A DNA stretch of 64,000 nt, taken from the NCBI RefSeq assembly GCF_026262505.1, contig NC_067207.1, positions 10,198,082 through 10,262,081 of the forward strand, written 5' to 3'. The translations under genes were made by a program, and so were the position numbers. Under the pieces are notes generated by a model. It had not been told where the DNA came from. It worked only from the letters and a program-made list of their open reading frames with translations, and did no database searches. Of the stretch, positions 17,505 to 29,280 are shown in pieces; the stretch's first letter is position 1, and every line of letters starts with the position of its first letter. The stretch is from Trichomonas vaginalis G3 (taxonomy: Eukaryota; Parabasalia; Trichomonadida; Trichomonadidae).

Positions 17505-20500
17505 CCTCTCTTGATCAAGATGCTTCCTCTCTTGATCAAGGTGCTTCCTCTCTTCAACAAAGTGCTTCCTCTCTTCTTCAAAGTACTTCCTCTCTTGATC
17601 AAGATGCTTCCTCTCTTCATCAAAGTGCTTCCTCTCTTGCTCAAGATGCAGCTTCCTCTCTTCAACAAAGTACTTCCTCTCTTGATCAAGGTGCTTCCTC
17701 TCTTCAACAAAGTACTTCCTCTCTTCTTCAAAGTACTTCCTCTCTTGATCAAGATGCTTCCTCTCTTCATCAAGATGCTTCCTCTCTTGATCAAGGTGCT
17801 TCCTCTCTTGATCAAGATGCTTCCTCTCTTGATCAAGATGCTTCCTCTCTTCATCAAGATGCTTCCTCTCTTCATCAAAGTACTTCCTCTCTTGATCAAG
17901 GTGCTTCCTCTCTTCAACAAAGTACTTCCTCTCTTGATCAAGATGCTTCCTCTCTTCATCAAAGTGCTTCCTCTCTTCAACAAAGTGCTTCCTCTCTTCA
18001 TCAAAGTGATTCCTCTCTTGATCAAGATGCTTCCTCTCTTCATCAAGATGCTTCCTCTCTTCATCAAGATGCTTCCTCTCTTCAACAAAGTGCTTCCTCT
18101 CTTCAACAAAGTACTTCCTCTCTTCATCAAGATGCTTCCTCTCTTGATCAAGATGCTTCCTCTCTTCATCAAAGTGCTTCCTCTCTTGCTCAAGATGCAG
18201 CTTCCTCTCTTCAACAAAGTACTTCCTCTCTTGATCAAGGTGCTTCCTCTCTTGATCAAAGTGCTTCCTCTCTTCAACAAAGTGCTTCCTCTCTTCTTCA
18301 AAGTACTTCCTCTCTTGATCAAGATGCTTCCTCTCTTCATCAAAGTGCTTCCTCTCTTGCTCAAGATGCAGTTTCCTCTCTTCAACAAAGTACTTCCTCT
18401 CTTGATCAAGGTGCTTCCTCTCTTGATCAAAGTGCTTCCTCTCTTCAACAAAGTGCTTCCTCTCTTCTTCAAAGTACTTCCTCTCTTGATCAAGATGCTT
18501 CCTCTCTTCATCAAAGTGCTTCCTCTCTTGCCCAGGATGCAGCTTCCTCTCTTCAACAAAGTGCTTCCTCTCTTCATCAAGATGCTTCCTCTCTTGATCA
18601 AGGTGCTTCCTCTCTTGATCAAGATGCTTCCTCTCTTCATCAAAGTACTTCCTCTCTTGATCAAGATGCTTCCTCTCTTCATCAAAGTGCTTCCTCTCTT
18701 GCTCAAGATGCAGCTTCCTCTCTTCAACAAAGTGCTTCCTCTCTTGCTCAAGATGCAGCTTCCTCTCTTCAACAAAGTACTTCCTCTCTTTATCAAGATG
18801 CTTCCTCTCTTCTTCAAAGTACTTCCTCTCTTGATCAAGATGCTTCCTCTCTTCATCAAAGTGCTTCCTCTCTTGCTCAAGATGCAGCTTCCTCTCTTCA
18901 ACAAAGTACTTCCTCTCTTGATCAAGATGCTTCCTCTCTTCATCAAGATGCTTCCTCTCTTCTTCAAAGTACTTCCTCTCTTGATCAAGATGCTTCCTCT
19001 CTTGATCAAGATGCTTCCTCTCTTGATCAAGATGCTTCCTCTCTTCATCAAGATGCTTCCTCTCTTCAACAAAGTGCTTCCTCTCTTCTTCAAAGTACTT
19101 CCTCTCTTGATCAAGATGCAGCTTCCTCTCTTCAACAAAGTGCTTACTCTCTTGCTCAGGATGCAGCTTCCTCTCTTCAACAAAGTACTTCCTCTCTTGA
19201 TCAAGGTGCTTCCTCTCTTCATCAAAGTGATTCCTCTCTTCGACAAAGTACTTCCTCTCTTGATCAAAATGCTTCCTCTCTTCATCAAGATGCTTCCTCT
19301 CTTGATCAAGGTGCTTCCTCTCTTGATCAAGATGCAGCTTCCTCTCTTCAACAAAGTACTTCCTCTCTTGATCAAGATGCTTCCTCTCTTCAACAAAGTG
19401 CTTCCTCTCTTCAACAAAGTGCTTCCTCTCTTCATCAAAGTGATTCCTCTCTTCATCAAGATGCTTCCTCTCTTGATCAAGATGCTTCCTCTCTTCATCA
19501 AGATGCTTCCTCTCTTCAATAAAGTGCTTCCTCTCTTCAACAAAGTACTTCCTCTCTTCATCAAGATGCTTCCTCTCTTGATCAAGATGCTTCCTCTCTT
19601 CATCAAAGTACTTCCTCTCTTGATCAAGATGCTTCCTCTCTTCATCAAAGTGCTTCCTCTCTTGCTCAAGATGCAGCTTCCTCTCTTCAACAAAGTACTT
19701 CCTCTCTTGATCAAGGTGCTTCCTCTCTTGATCAAGGTGCTTCCTCTCTTCAACAAAGTGCTTCCTCTCTTCTTCAAAGTACTTCCTCTCTTGATCAAGA
19801 TGCTTCCTCTCTTCATCAAAGTGCTTCCTCTCTTGCTCAAGATGCAGCTTCCTCTCTTCAACAAAGTACTTCCTCTCTTGATCAAGGTGCTTCCTCTCTT
19901 GATCAAAGTGCTTCCTCTCTTCAACAAAGTGCTTCCTCTCTTCTTCAAAGTACTTCCTCTCTTGATCAAGATGCTTCCTCTCTTCATCAAAGTGCTTCCT
20001 CTCTTGCTCAAGATGCAGCTTCCTCTCTTCAACAAAGTACTTCCTCTCTTGATCAAGGTGCTTCCTCTCTTCAACAAAGTACTTCCTCTCTTGATCAAGA
20101 TGCTTCCTCTCTTCATCAAAGTGCTTCCTCTCTTCATCAAAGTGATTCATCTCTTCTTCAAAGTACTTCCTCTCTTGATCAAGATGCTTCCTCTCTTCAT
20201 CAAGATGCTTCCTCTCTTCAACAAAGTGCTTCCTCTCTTCTTCAAAGTACTTCCTCTCTTGATCAAGATGCAGCTTCCTCTCTTCAACAAAGTGCTTCCT
20301 CTCTTCAACAAAGTGCTTCCTCTCTTCAACAAAGTGCTTCCTCTCTTCATCAAAGTGATTCCTCTCTTCATCAAGATGCTTCCTCTCTTGATCAAGATGC
20401 TTCCTCTCTTCATCAAGATGCTTCCTCTCTTCATAAAGTGCTTCCTCTCTTCAACAAGACTTCCTCTCTTCATCAAGATGCTTCCTCTCTTGATCAAGAT

Positions 20501-23500
20501 GCTTCCTCTCTTCATCAAAGTACTTCCTCTCTTGATCAAGATGCTTCCTCTCTTCATCAAAGTGCTTCCTCTCTTCTCAAGATGCTTCCTCTCTTCAACA
20601 AAGTACTTCCTCTCTTGATCAAGTGCTTCCTCTCTTGATCAAGGTGCTTCCTCTCTTCAACAAAGTGCTTCCTCTCTTCTTCAAAGTACTTCCTCTCTTG
20701 ATCAAGATGCTTCCTCTCTTCATCAAAGTGCTTCCTCTCTTGCTCAAGATGCAGCTTCCTCTCTTCAACAAAGTACTTCCTCTCTTGATCAAGGTGCTTC
20801 CTCTCTTGATCAAAGTGCTTCCTCTCTTCAACAAGGTGCTTCCTCTCTTCTTCAAAGTACTTCCTCTCTTGATCAAGATGCTTCCTCTCTTCATCAAAGT
20901 GCTTCCTCTCTTGCTCAAGATGCAGCTTCCTCTCTTCAACAAAGTACTTCCTCTCTTGATCAAGGTGCTTCCTCTCTTCAACAAAGTACTTCCTCTCTTG
21001 ATCAAGATGCTTCCTCTCTTCATCAAAGTGCTTCCTCTCTTCATCAAAGTGATTCATCTCTTCTTCAAAGTACTTCCTCTCTTGATCAAGATGCTTCCTC
21101 TCTTCATCAAGATGCTTCCTCTCTTCAACAAAGTGCTTCCTCTCTTCTTCAAAGTACTTCCTCTCTTGATCAAGATGCAGCTTCCTCTCTTCAACAAAGT
21201 GCTTACTCTCTTGCTCAGGATGCAGCTTCCTCTCTTCAACAAAGTACTTCCTCTCTTGATCAAGGTGCTTCCTCTCTTCATCAAGATGCTTCCTCTCTTC
21301 TTCAAAGTACTTCCTCTCTTGATCAAGATGCTTCCTCTCTTCATCAAGATGCTTCCTCTCTTCAACAAAGTGCTCCCTCTCTTCTTCAAAGTACTTCCTC
21401 TCTTGATCAAGATGCTTCCTCTCTTCATCAAAGTGCTTCCTCTCTTGCTCAAGATGCAGCTTCCTCTCTTCAACAAAGTACTTCCTCTCTTGATCAAGGT
21501 GCTTCCTCTCTTCATCAAAGTACTTCCTCTCTTGATCAAGATGCAGCTTCCTCTCTTCATCAAAGTGCTTCCTCTCTTGCTCAAGATGCAGCTTCCTCTC
21601 TTCAACAAAGTACTTCCTCTCTTGATCAAGATGCTTCCTCTCTTCATCAAAGTGCTTCCTCTCTTGATCAAGATGCTTCCTCTCTTCAACAAAGTGCTTC
21701 CTCTCTTGCTCAAGATGCAGCTTCCTCTCTTCAACAAAGTGCTTCCTCTCTTGCTCAAGATGCAGCTTCCTCTCTTCAACAAAGTACTTCCTCTCTTTAT
21801 CAAGATGCTTCCTCTCTTCAACAAAGTACTTCCTCTCTTGATCAAGATGCAGCTTCCTCTCTTCAACAAAGTGCTTACTCTCTTGCTCAGGATGCAGCTT
21901 CCTCTCTTCAACAAAGTACTTCCTCTCTTGATCAAGGTGCTTCCTCTCTTCATCAAAGTGATTCCTCTCTTCTTCAAAGTACTTCCTCTCTTGATCAAGG
22001 TGCTTCCTCTCTTCAACAAGATGCTTCCTCTCTTGATCAAGATGCTTCCTCTCTTCATCAAGATGCTTCCTCTCTTCAACAAAGTGCTTCCTCTCTTCAT
22101 CAAAGTGATTCATCTCTTCTTCAAAGTACTTCCTCTCTTGATCAAGATGCTTCCTCTCTTCTTCAAAGTACTTCCTCTCTTGATCAAGGTGCTTCCTCTC
22201 TTCATCAAAGTGCTTCCTCTCTTGCTCAAGATGCAGCTTCCTCTCTTCTTCAAAGTACTTCCTCTCTTGATCAAGGTGCTTCCTCTCTTCAAGAAAGTGC
22301 TCCCTCTCTTCTTCAAAGTACTTCCTCTCTTGATCAAGATGCTTCCTCTCTTCATCAAAGTGCTTCCTCTCTTCAACAAAGTACTTCCTCTCTTGATCAA
22401 GGTGCTTCCTCTCTTCTTCAAAGTACTTCCTCTCTTGATCAAGATGCTTCCTCTCTTCATCAAAGTGCTTCCTCTCTTCTCAAGATGCTTCCTCTCTTCT
22501 TCAAAGTACTTCCTCTCTTGATCAAGTGCTTCCTCTCTTCAACAAAGTGCTTCCTCTCTTCTTCAAAGTACTTCCTCTCTTGATCAAGATGCTTCCTCTC
22601 TTCATCAAAGTGCTTCCTCTCTTCTCAAGATGGCTTCCTCTCTTCAACAAAGTACTTCCTCTCTTGATCAAGTGCTTCCTCTCTTCATCAAAGTACTTCC
22701 TCTCTTGATCAAGATGCTTCCTCTCTTCTTCAAAGTGCTTCCTCTCTTGCTCAAGATGCTTCCTCTCTTCATCAAAGTGCTTCCTCTCTTCTCAAGATGC
22801 TTCCTCTCTTCTTCAAAGTACTTCCTCTCTTGATCAAGATGCTTCCTCTCTTCATCAAAGTACTTCCTCTCTTGATCAAGATGCTTCCTCTCTTCATCAA
22901 AGTGCTTCCTCTCTTCATCAAGATGCAGCTTCCTCTCTTCAACAAAGTACTTCCTCTCTTGATCAAGGTGCTTCCTCTCTTCATCAAAGTGCTTCCTCTC
23001 TTGCTCAAGATGCAGCTTCCTCTCTTCATCAAAGTGCTTCCTCTCTTGATCAAGATGCTTCCTCTCTTCAACAAAGTACTTCCTCTCTTGATCAAGATGC
23101 TTCCTCTCTTCATCAAAGTGCTTCCTCTCTTCAAGATGCTTCCTCTCTTCAACAAAGTACTTCCTCTCTTGATCAAGATGCTTCCTCTCTTCATCAAAGT
23201 GCTTCCTCTCTTGCTCAAGATGCAGCTTCCTCTCTTCAACAAAGTACTTCCTCTCTTGATCAAGGTGCTTCCTCTCTTCTTCAAAGTACTTCCTCTCTTG
23301 ATCAAGATGCTTCCTCTCTTCATCAAAGTGCTTCCTCTCTTGCTCAAGATGCTTCCTCTCTTCATCAAAGTGCTTCCTCTCTTGCTCAAGATGCAGCTTC
23401 CTCTCTTCTTCAAAGTACTTCCTCTCTTGATCAAGATGCTTCCTCTCTTCAACAAAGTACTTCCTCTCTTGATCAAGGTGCTTCCTCTCTTCATCAAAGT

Positions 23501-24690
23501 ACTTCCTCTCTTGATCAAGATGCAGCTTCCTCTCTTCTTCAAAGTGCTTCCTCTCTTGCTCAAGATGCAGCTTCCTCTCTTCTTCAAAGTACTTCCTCTC
23601 TTCAACAAAGTACTTCCTCTCTTGATCAAGGTGCTTCCTCTCTTCAACAAAGTACTTCCTCTCTTGATCAAGGTACTTCCTCTCTTCAACAAAGTACTTC
23701 CTCTCTTGATCAAGGTGCTTCCTCTCTTCAACAAAGTACTTCCTGTCTTGATCAAGGTACTTCCTCTCTTCAACAAAGTACTTCCTCTCTTGATCAAGAT
23801 GCTTCATCTCTTCATCAAGATGCTTCCTCTCTTCAACAAAGTGCTTCCTCTCTTCTTCAAAGTACTTCCTCTCTTGATCAAGATGCTTCCTCTCTTCATC
23901 AAAGTGCTCCCTCTCTTGATCAAGATGCTTCCTCTCTTCATCAAAGTGCTTCCTCTCTTGCTCAAGATGCAGCTTCCTCTCTTCAACAAAGTGCTTCCTC
24001 TCTTCTTCAAAGTGATTCCTCTCTTCTTCAAAGTACTTCCTCTCTTGATCAAGATGCTTCCTCTCTTCATCAAGATGCTTCCTCTCTTCATCAAGATGCT
24101 TCCTCTCTTCAACAAGGTGCTTCCTCTCTTCTTCAAAGTACTTCCTCTCTTGATCAAGATGCTTCCTCTCTTCATCAAAGTGCTTCCTCTCTTGCTCAAG
24201 ATGCAGCTTCCTCTCTTCAACAAAGTACTTCCTCTCTTGATCAAGGTGCTTCCGCTCTTCATCAAAGTACTTCCTCTCTTGATCAAGATGCTTCCTCTCT
24301 TCAACAAAGTGCTTCCTCTCTTGCTCAAGATGCAGCTTCCTCTCTTCTTCAAAGTACTTCCTCTCTTGATCAAGATGCTTCCTCTCTTCAACAAAGTACT
24401 TCCTCTCTTGATCAAGATGCTTCCTCTCTTCATCAAAGTGCTTCCTCTCTTGCTCAAATGCAGCTTCCTCTCTTCAACAAAGTACTTCCTCTCTTGATCA
24501 AGGTGCTTCCTCTCTTCAACAAAGTACTTCCTCTCTTGATCAAGATGCTTCCTCTCTTCATCAAAGTGCTTCCTCTCTTGCTCAAGATGCAGCTTCCTCT
24601 CTTCAACAAAGTGCTTCCTCTCTTGATCAAGGTGCTTCCTCTCTTCAACAAAGTACTTCCTCTCTTGATCAAGATGCTTCCTCACTCCAT
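17505..24690. repeat. 7.2-kb minisatellite of 21/24-bp units
   Basis: About 340 tandem units of 21 bp (+ strand type CTTGATCAAGATGCTTCCTCT), with an interspersed 24-bp variant (containing GATGCAGCTTCC). Roughly eight variants recur in a fixed order, giving a higher-order unit of about 190 bp that reappears several times (for example from 18209, 19680 and 19850). Since 21 is a multiple of 3 and the unit lacks stops, several frames stay open for hundreds of codons on both strands. The - strand frame with heptads such as KHLDQER/KHFDEER/KYFVEER would be a charged coiled coil. A few unit-length irregularities (near 20150-20560, 22113 and 22700) close every frame. I annotate it as repeat, possibly a decayed coiled-coil coding array. 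Confidence 0.95.
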
Positions 24691-24730
24691 TATGCAGCTG
24701 CTTCTTTTCTTCATCAATTCCTCTTCACCC

Positions 24731-25278
24731 TGGAGCTCCTCAGCTTTATATCATTTTAATTGGATTTTTTGAAATCCACCTGCAGTAGGATAAAGGAGAT
24801 GTAACTCACGACTAAGAACCTGGCCATATGCTCCATTCCAGGCCAAAACAGATTGCATAGCCACAAACAGATTGAAATACCAATCCTGTTGCTGCATGGG
24901 GCGTCCATATTCCATTTGGAAGACTTGCATCATCACATTTAGATCTGTAAGGACTTTGTCGTTGACAAAATTGGGCCTTGCAGGAGGAACTCCATTTGCT
25001 ACAATGTATCTGGAAGCAAGAGGTCATATCCAATGGATAGATTCCTGTTGCTTTAAAAGCATTTTCGATGTTTGTAGCTGTGCAAGACACACTACATGCA
25101 TCAAGGAAGCTGCGAACCATGATATAGCGCAGTTCTCTGGCGTTCCATACATAATTGATCACCATATGCCCTTGCTGATCGTACCGGATAGTCGCCATAT
25201 CAAACAACTTCTTGAATTGGGCCTTCAAGGGAGAAAAAATCCCAACATCAAGAGGTTGTAAGATATGAGATGTATTCT
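24731..25278 (-). pseudogene. Pogo-type (DDE_1) transposase 3' remnant
   Basis: On the - strand the sequence reads THILQPLD-type DDE_1 signature SHILQPLDVGIFSPLK (about 25266-25219), then a helical section ending NAFKATGIYPLD, both hallmarks of pogo/Tigger-like Tc1-mariner transposases. After the TGIYPLD point the reading continues in another frame with RPNFVNDKVLTDLNVMMQVF and LYPTAGGFQKIQLK before a stop, so at least one frameshift (near 25025) is present. The catalytic part and the 5' half are missing. The copy is cut at 25278 by the rve-type transposon, and its 3' side runs into the minisatellite. It is a dead DNA transposon. Confidence 0.75.
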
Positions 25279-25293
25279 TATATACGAAAAAAA

Positions 25294-25318
25294 GAGATCT
25301 GACATTGTGTCAGATCTC
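25294..25318. repeat. Perfect hairpin in the left terminal region
   Basis: GAGATCTGACA and TGTCAGATCTC pair perfectly (11 bp) around a 3-base loop, ten bases inside the left TIR. No equivalent is seen at the right end, which makes the two ends asymmetric. Confidence 0.8.
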
Positions 25319-25370
25319 AGTAAAAGTGACATTTACATGTCAAAAAAATAGAATGAGTTTAAGTAATTAA

Positions 25371-25677
25371 AATTGAGGGTGAGAGTAGTATTGTATGAAA
25401 TAATATCTCTCACCCTCCAATTCATCCTATGGCGCCGAAAATTTTTTGGTGAAATGCGACCACATTTCACCAAAATTTCTCGGCGCCATATATAGAACTA
25501 GAGCCTGTGAGGTACTGATACTATCCATGTACCTCGTAGGCTCTAGTTCCAAGCCAAAATGGCTAAAAATTGCCCGCAATGTGAACAATTGCGGGCAATT
25601 TTTAGCCATTTTGGCTGGGAATTGGAGGGTGAGAGTAGTATTGTATGAAATAATATCTCTCACCCTCCAATTCATCC
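25371..25677. repeat. Cluster of long hairpins between direct repeats
   Basis: A 57-bp sequence (AATTGGAGGGTGAGAGTAGT ... ATTCATCC) occurs twice in direct orientation, at 25371-25427 and 25620-25677, and each copy is itself partly palindromic. Between them lie three consecutive stem-loops: 25431-25487 (GGCGCC ends), 25494-25550 (AGAACTAGAGCC arms) and 25552-25617 (29-bp perfect arms around GTGAAC). I see no coding potential. It looks like one composite non-autonomous insertion, or several nested ones, inside the transposon. Confidence 0.85.
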
Positions 25678-25679
25678 AA

Positions 25680-26387
25680 AGGCTAATATTTTCTACATTT
25701 CCATAACATTCATTTCAACGGAAACTCATTCAAAATTCTATATATTTAATTTTTCAATCTTATTCAATTTCATATTCAAAATTAATTTGAATTACATTCA
25801 AAACATTTATACCTTATTAATAACATAATATCATTTGTTATCAATATACCAATTCGGCTGTTCTAATTTTGGATTCCCATTCATAAATTGATCAATCTAT
25901 ATTGAAACTTATTCAAATTATTTTCTTATTGATAACATTTTATTTTTATTTGTCTTCAACTATTCATTTATTTTATCATTATTTTTCGATTTTTTTTAGT
26001 TTCAATTTTTTTATTATCTTTATTGTTTTTTATTTTTCTAATTTTTTAAAATTTCTGCTTAGAATCTTAATCTCATTTTATTTTTCAATAAAAATTCATG
26101 TTTACCAATATTCAATCACTTTTCTCGTTCCCCAAATTTTTATTTTATCTTAATCGTTACTAATTTCTAACACATTCTTTTATAAAAATTATTCTGATCG
26201 TAATTTTAATTTCGCCATTGTAGTTATTCACTAATTTTTAGTTCATTGTTGTTTTCTCATTGTCCAATTTTATTTTCTTCACTTTAAAGATTTTTTTTAA
26301 AAATTTACAATTTGAATGCAACTTTTGTGAAAAATATTTTTCAATAATATCTTTCAAAATTATTTATATTTTCTATATTTTATTCAA
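25680..26387. other. AT-rich non-coding stretch inside the transposon
   Basis: Extremely AT-rich sequence between the hairpin cluster and the transposase reading frame. Short reading frames here are T-rich artefacts. I see no repeat or gene; it may hold the transposase promoter. Confidence 0.6.
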
Positions 26388-29209
26388 TTGTTCACAATTT
26401 ATTATTTATTCAAATTCATTCTCTTGGATATTTATACCCAAATAGACTTTCACTGGCTAGAGCAATCTCTAACCAGGTTACACCAACATCAAAAGCTATC
26501 GTTGCTATTGACTAATGTTCCACTCAGCGATGGTACATCACGTAATTGCATTAACAAGTTAACTTACTACAAAAGCCTTCTGTGCTTTCGTCTTATTATT
26601 ATCGAAGAGTTTTACAAGCACTCGTCCAGAGAATTTACAAGTTTATACATATTCCATAATGGAAAATTCTACAATTGCATTGAAGTCTTACCAACAAAAG
26701 ATGAGATCATGTTGAATCGATACTTGGAAGAACAAGAAATTACACAGAGTAATGGTTCTACTCCTCTTAATAGCGCACAACAACAGCTCAGACCCAGCAA
26801 TGGTACATCTCCTCTTAGTAGTGCACAACAACAGCTCAGACCCAGCAATGGTACATCTTCTCTTAGTAGTGCACAACAACAGCTCAGACCCAGCAATGGT
26901 ACATCTTCTCTTAGTAGTGCACAACAACAGCTCAGACCCAGCAATGGTACATCTCCTCTTAGTAGTGCACAACAACAGCTCAGACCCAGCAATGGTACAT
27001 CTCCTCTTAGTAGTGCACAACAACAGCTCAGACCCAGCAATGGTACATCTCCTCTTAGTAGTGCACAACAACAGCTCAGACCCAGCAATGGTACATCTTC
27101 TCTTAGTAGTGCACAACAACAGCTCAGACCCAGCAATGGTAATCTTCTCTTAGTAGTGCACAACAACAGCTCAGACCCAGCAATGGTACATCTTCTCTTA
27201 GTAGTGCACAACAACAGCTCAGACCCAGCAATGGTACATCTTCTCTTAGTAGTGCACAACAACAGCTCAGACCCAGCAATGGTACATCTTCTCTTAGTAG
27301 TGCACAACAACAGCTCAGACCCAGCAATGGTACATCTCCTCTTAGTAGTGCACAACAACAGCTCAGACCCAGCAATGGTACATCTTCTCTTAGTAGTGCA
27401 CAACAACAGCTCAGACCCAGCAATGGTACATCTCCTCTTAGTAGTGCACAACAACAGCTCAGACCCAGCAATGGTACATCTTCTCTTAGTAGTGCACAAC
27501 AACAGCTCAGACCCAGCAATGGTACATCTCCTCTTAGTAGTGCACAACAACAGCTCAGACCCAGCAATGGTACATCTCCTCTTAGTAGTGCACAACAACA
27601 GCTCAGACCCAGCAATGGTACATCTTCTCTTAGTAGTGCACAACAACAGCTCAGACCCAGCAATGGTACATCTTCTCTTAGTAGTGCACAACAACAGCTC
27701 AGACCCAGCAATGGTACATCTTCTCTTAGTAGTGCACAACAACAGCTCAGACCCAGCAATGGTACATCTTCTCTTAGTAGTGCACAACAACAGCTCAGAC
27801 CCAGCAATGGTACATCTTCTCTTAGTAGTGCACAACAACAGCTCAGACCCAGCAATGGTACATCTCCTCTTAGTAGTGCACAACAACAGCTCAGACCCAG
27901 CAATGGTTATACTCCTCTTAGTAGTGCACAACAGTTAAATCCTCAAGCCACTCCTTCAAACCAATCATCTGGTACATACAATCAAATTGCTCCTAATCCC
28001 ATCAGTTCCGATCAATCAAGTCAACGTGCCAATCCTCCTAATCCTCAATCTCGTCCGCACGACCAGTTTGTTGATATTCCACTTTCCCGTGGTAGACCCA
28101 AACAACCAGTTCCTGATGATCTCATGCAGGCCATTCTCAATTTATTCGAACAACATGGGCGACATGGTATCATCCCCACTTACCTTAGGCTTAATAAAGA
28201 TATAGCATTCGCCCATGAGCATGAACAAGATTTTGTTCGAATGAAAGATGGCCTGCTTCCAGTTATGAGCTCAACACAGGACTGGTTTCAGAATGTGCGA
28301 CGTGACAAGCCTCTCAATCTTATCTCTAAAGAAATCCCCGCTGACATTAATCAAGATGATAACCCTACTCCATATGCTATAAATTTACAAAATATCAAAT
28401 ATCTTCCTCTCCCTCTACCTCAGGCTCCATCAAGGCATATGGTCGAAAAGGCTTTTATCATTCTTGGATTAACACGTCCACGGGGACCCAAGAGACCTAA
28501 AGGGAGGACAAGATACGAGGCTTTACTTCCAAATCAAATCTGGCACGTTGACATTCACTTTCTCAATAAACGCAGAAGTGAATTATTGTATGGAGTAATA
28601 GATGATTGTACCAGAATGGTTTTGGAGTGGCAGCATCTCTCCTCCAAACATGCAAATCAGACCGTTAAGGTAATTGAGCGGGCCATAAAACGTTTTGGTC
28701 CCCCTCATACCATATGGTCTGATAATGGAGGAGAGAATAGAGGTGAATTCCTACAAGCGATGAGATGCAAAGGAATTCGAAATGTCTATATTGTGCCACA
28801 TTGCCCTTACCAAAACGGTAAGATTGAGCGATTGTGGCCCAATATAGAAAACCGCAATCTAACATGGAGTAAAATTCAGAGTTGGGTCAATTCCTATAAC
28901 TCCAAGCCCCATGCCGCACTACCGACACGTCTTCTCAATGGAAGGAAAATCAATTATAGTCCAAATGAATTATGGATGAAGGGGCCCATTTGGAGACCAG
29001 GAATGCCTGCCAAATGGGTCGTTGATGGAGTTACCCAAGACTTTCTCCCAGGATCAGTACAGGCTAGAGAAATACCAGAACTCCAAGATGAGGAAGAAGA
29101 AATCGATAATAAAGATGGTAAAAAAGAGAAGGAGGGACAAAGTGAAGAATATGAAGGTGGATATGAAGAAGAATATGAAATAAATTATGAAGAAGATAAT
29201 GATGAATAA
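26388..29209 (+). pseudogene. Integrase-like (DDE) transposase with 48-bp coding repeat
   Basis: The reading frame of the rve-type transposon. The N-terminal part is unrecognised; its first in-frame ATG is at 26709, and the frame is open from 26388. A run of about 25 units of 16 residues (SNGTSPLSSAQQQLRP) follows. Then comes a helical DNA-binding-like region and the catalytic core: WHVDIHFL, TIWSDNGGENRGEF and PYQNGKIERLW give the D, D and E residues, with 34 residues between the last two. The C-terminus is highly acidic. One base is missing in a repeat unit near 27141 (GGTAATC where other units have GGTACATC), which shifts the frame. Downstream everything is open to the stop at 29209. This single deletion makes the copy inactive, but recently so. 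Confidence 0.8.
26749..27934 (+). repeat. 48-bp tandem repeat within the transposase gene
   Basis: About 25 nearly identical 48-bp units (TCAGACCCAGCAATGGTACA ...). They differ mainly at one C/T position (TCTCCTC or TCTTCTC, Pro or Ser). The near-identity indicates very recent expansion or homogenisation. The encoded Ser/Gln-rich linker separates the N-terminal region from the catalytic core. Confidence 0.95.
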
Positions 29210-29280
29210 AATATCACTTTTTATATTTTTGACACGTAAAGTTGTCACTTTTCTGTCAAACTGTTTTTATCGTTTTCGTA

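Larger units (their letters stand above)
25283..29280 (+). mobile_element. rve-transposase DNA transposon (Ginger/IS3EU-like)
   Basis: A 4.0-kb element with terminal inverted repeats: the left begins TACGAAAA (25283) and the right ends TTTTCGTA (29280). Further inside, AAAAGTGACATTTACATGTC (25323-25342) matches the reverse complement of GACACGTAAAGTTGTCACTT (29231-29250). It is flanked by the 4-bp duplication TATA at 25279-25282 and 29281-29284. It encodes one integrase-like transposase. DNA transposons with a retroviral-type integrase core but no reverse transcriptase are known as Ginger, IS3EU and IS481-like families. I cannot decide which one this is. It has landed next to or in the pogo-type remnant, so it is the younger insertion. 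Confidence 0.75.

Noticed and set aside
17358-20150. A 930-codon coiled-coil gene on the - strand of the minisatellite
   Set aside because: All frames of this 21-bp repeat are open, the frame is closed several times over the whole array, and there is no start context or unique domain. The C-terminal unique part looks like translated border repeats.
17451-20618. A 1055-codon hydrophobic protein (LPLLIKM repeats) on the + strand
   Set aside because: It is the opposite-strand reading of the same minisatellite; membrane-like content comes only from the repeat unit.
25431-25617. Rho-independent terminators
   Set aside because: The hairpins are long, without the usual U-run, and lie in a eukaryotic genome.
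26669-27931. A 420-codon Cys/Leu-rich frame on the - strand of the 48-bp repeat
   Set aside because: It is the antisense reading of the repeat in the transposase gene and has no protein-like flanks.
26749-27934. CRISPR-like array
   Set aside because: The 48-bp units are contiguous without unique spacers and lie in a eukaryotic coding frame.
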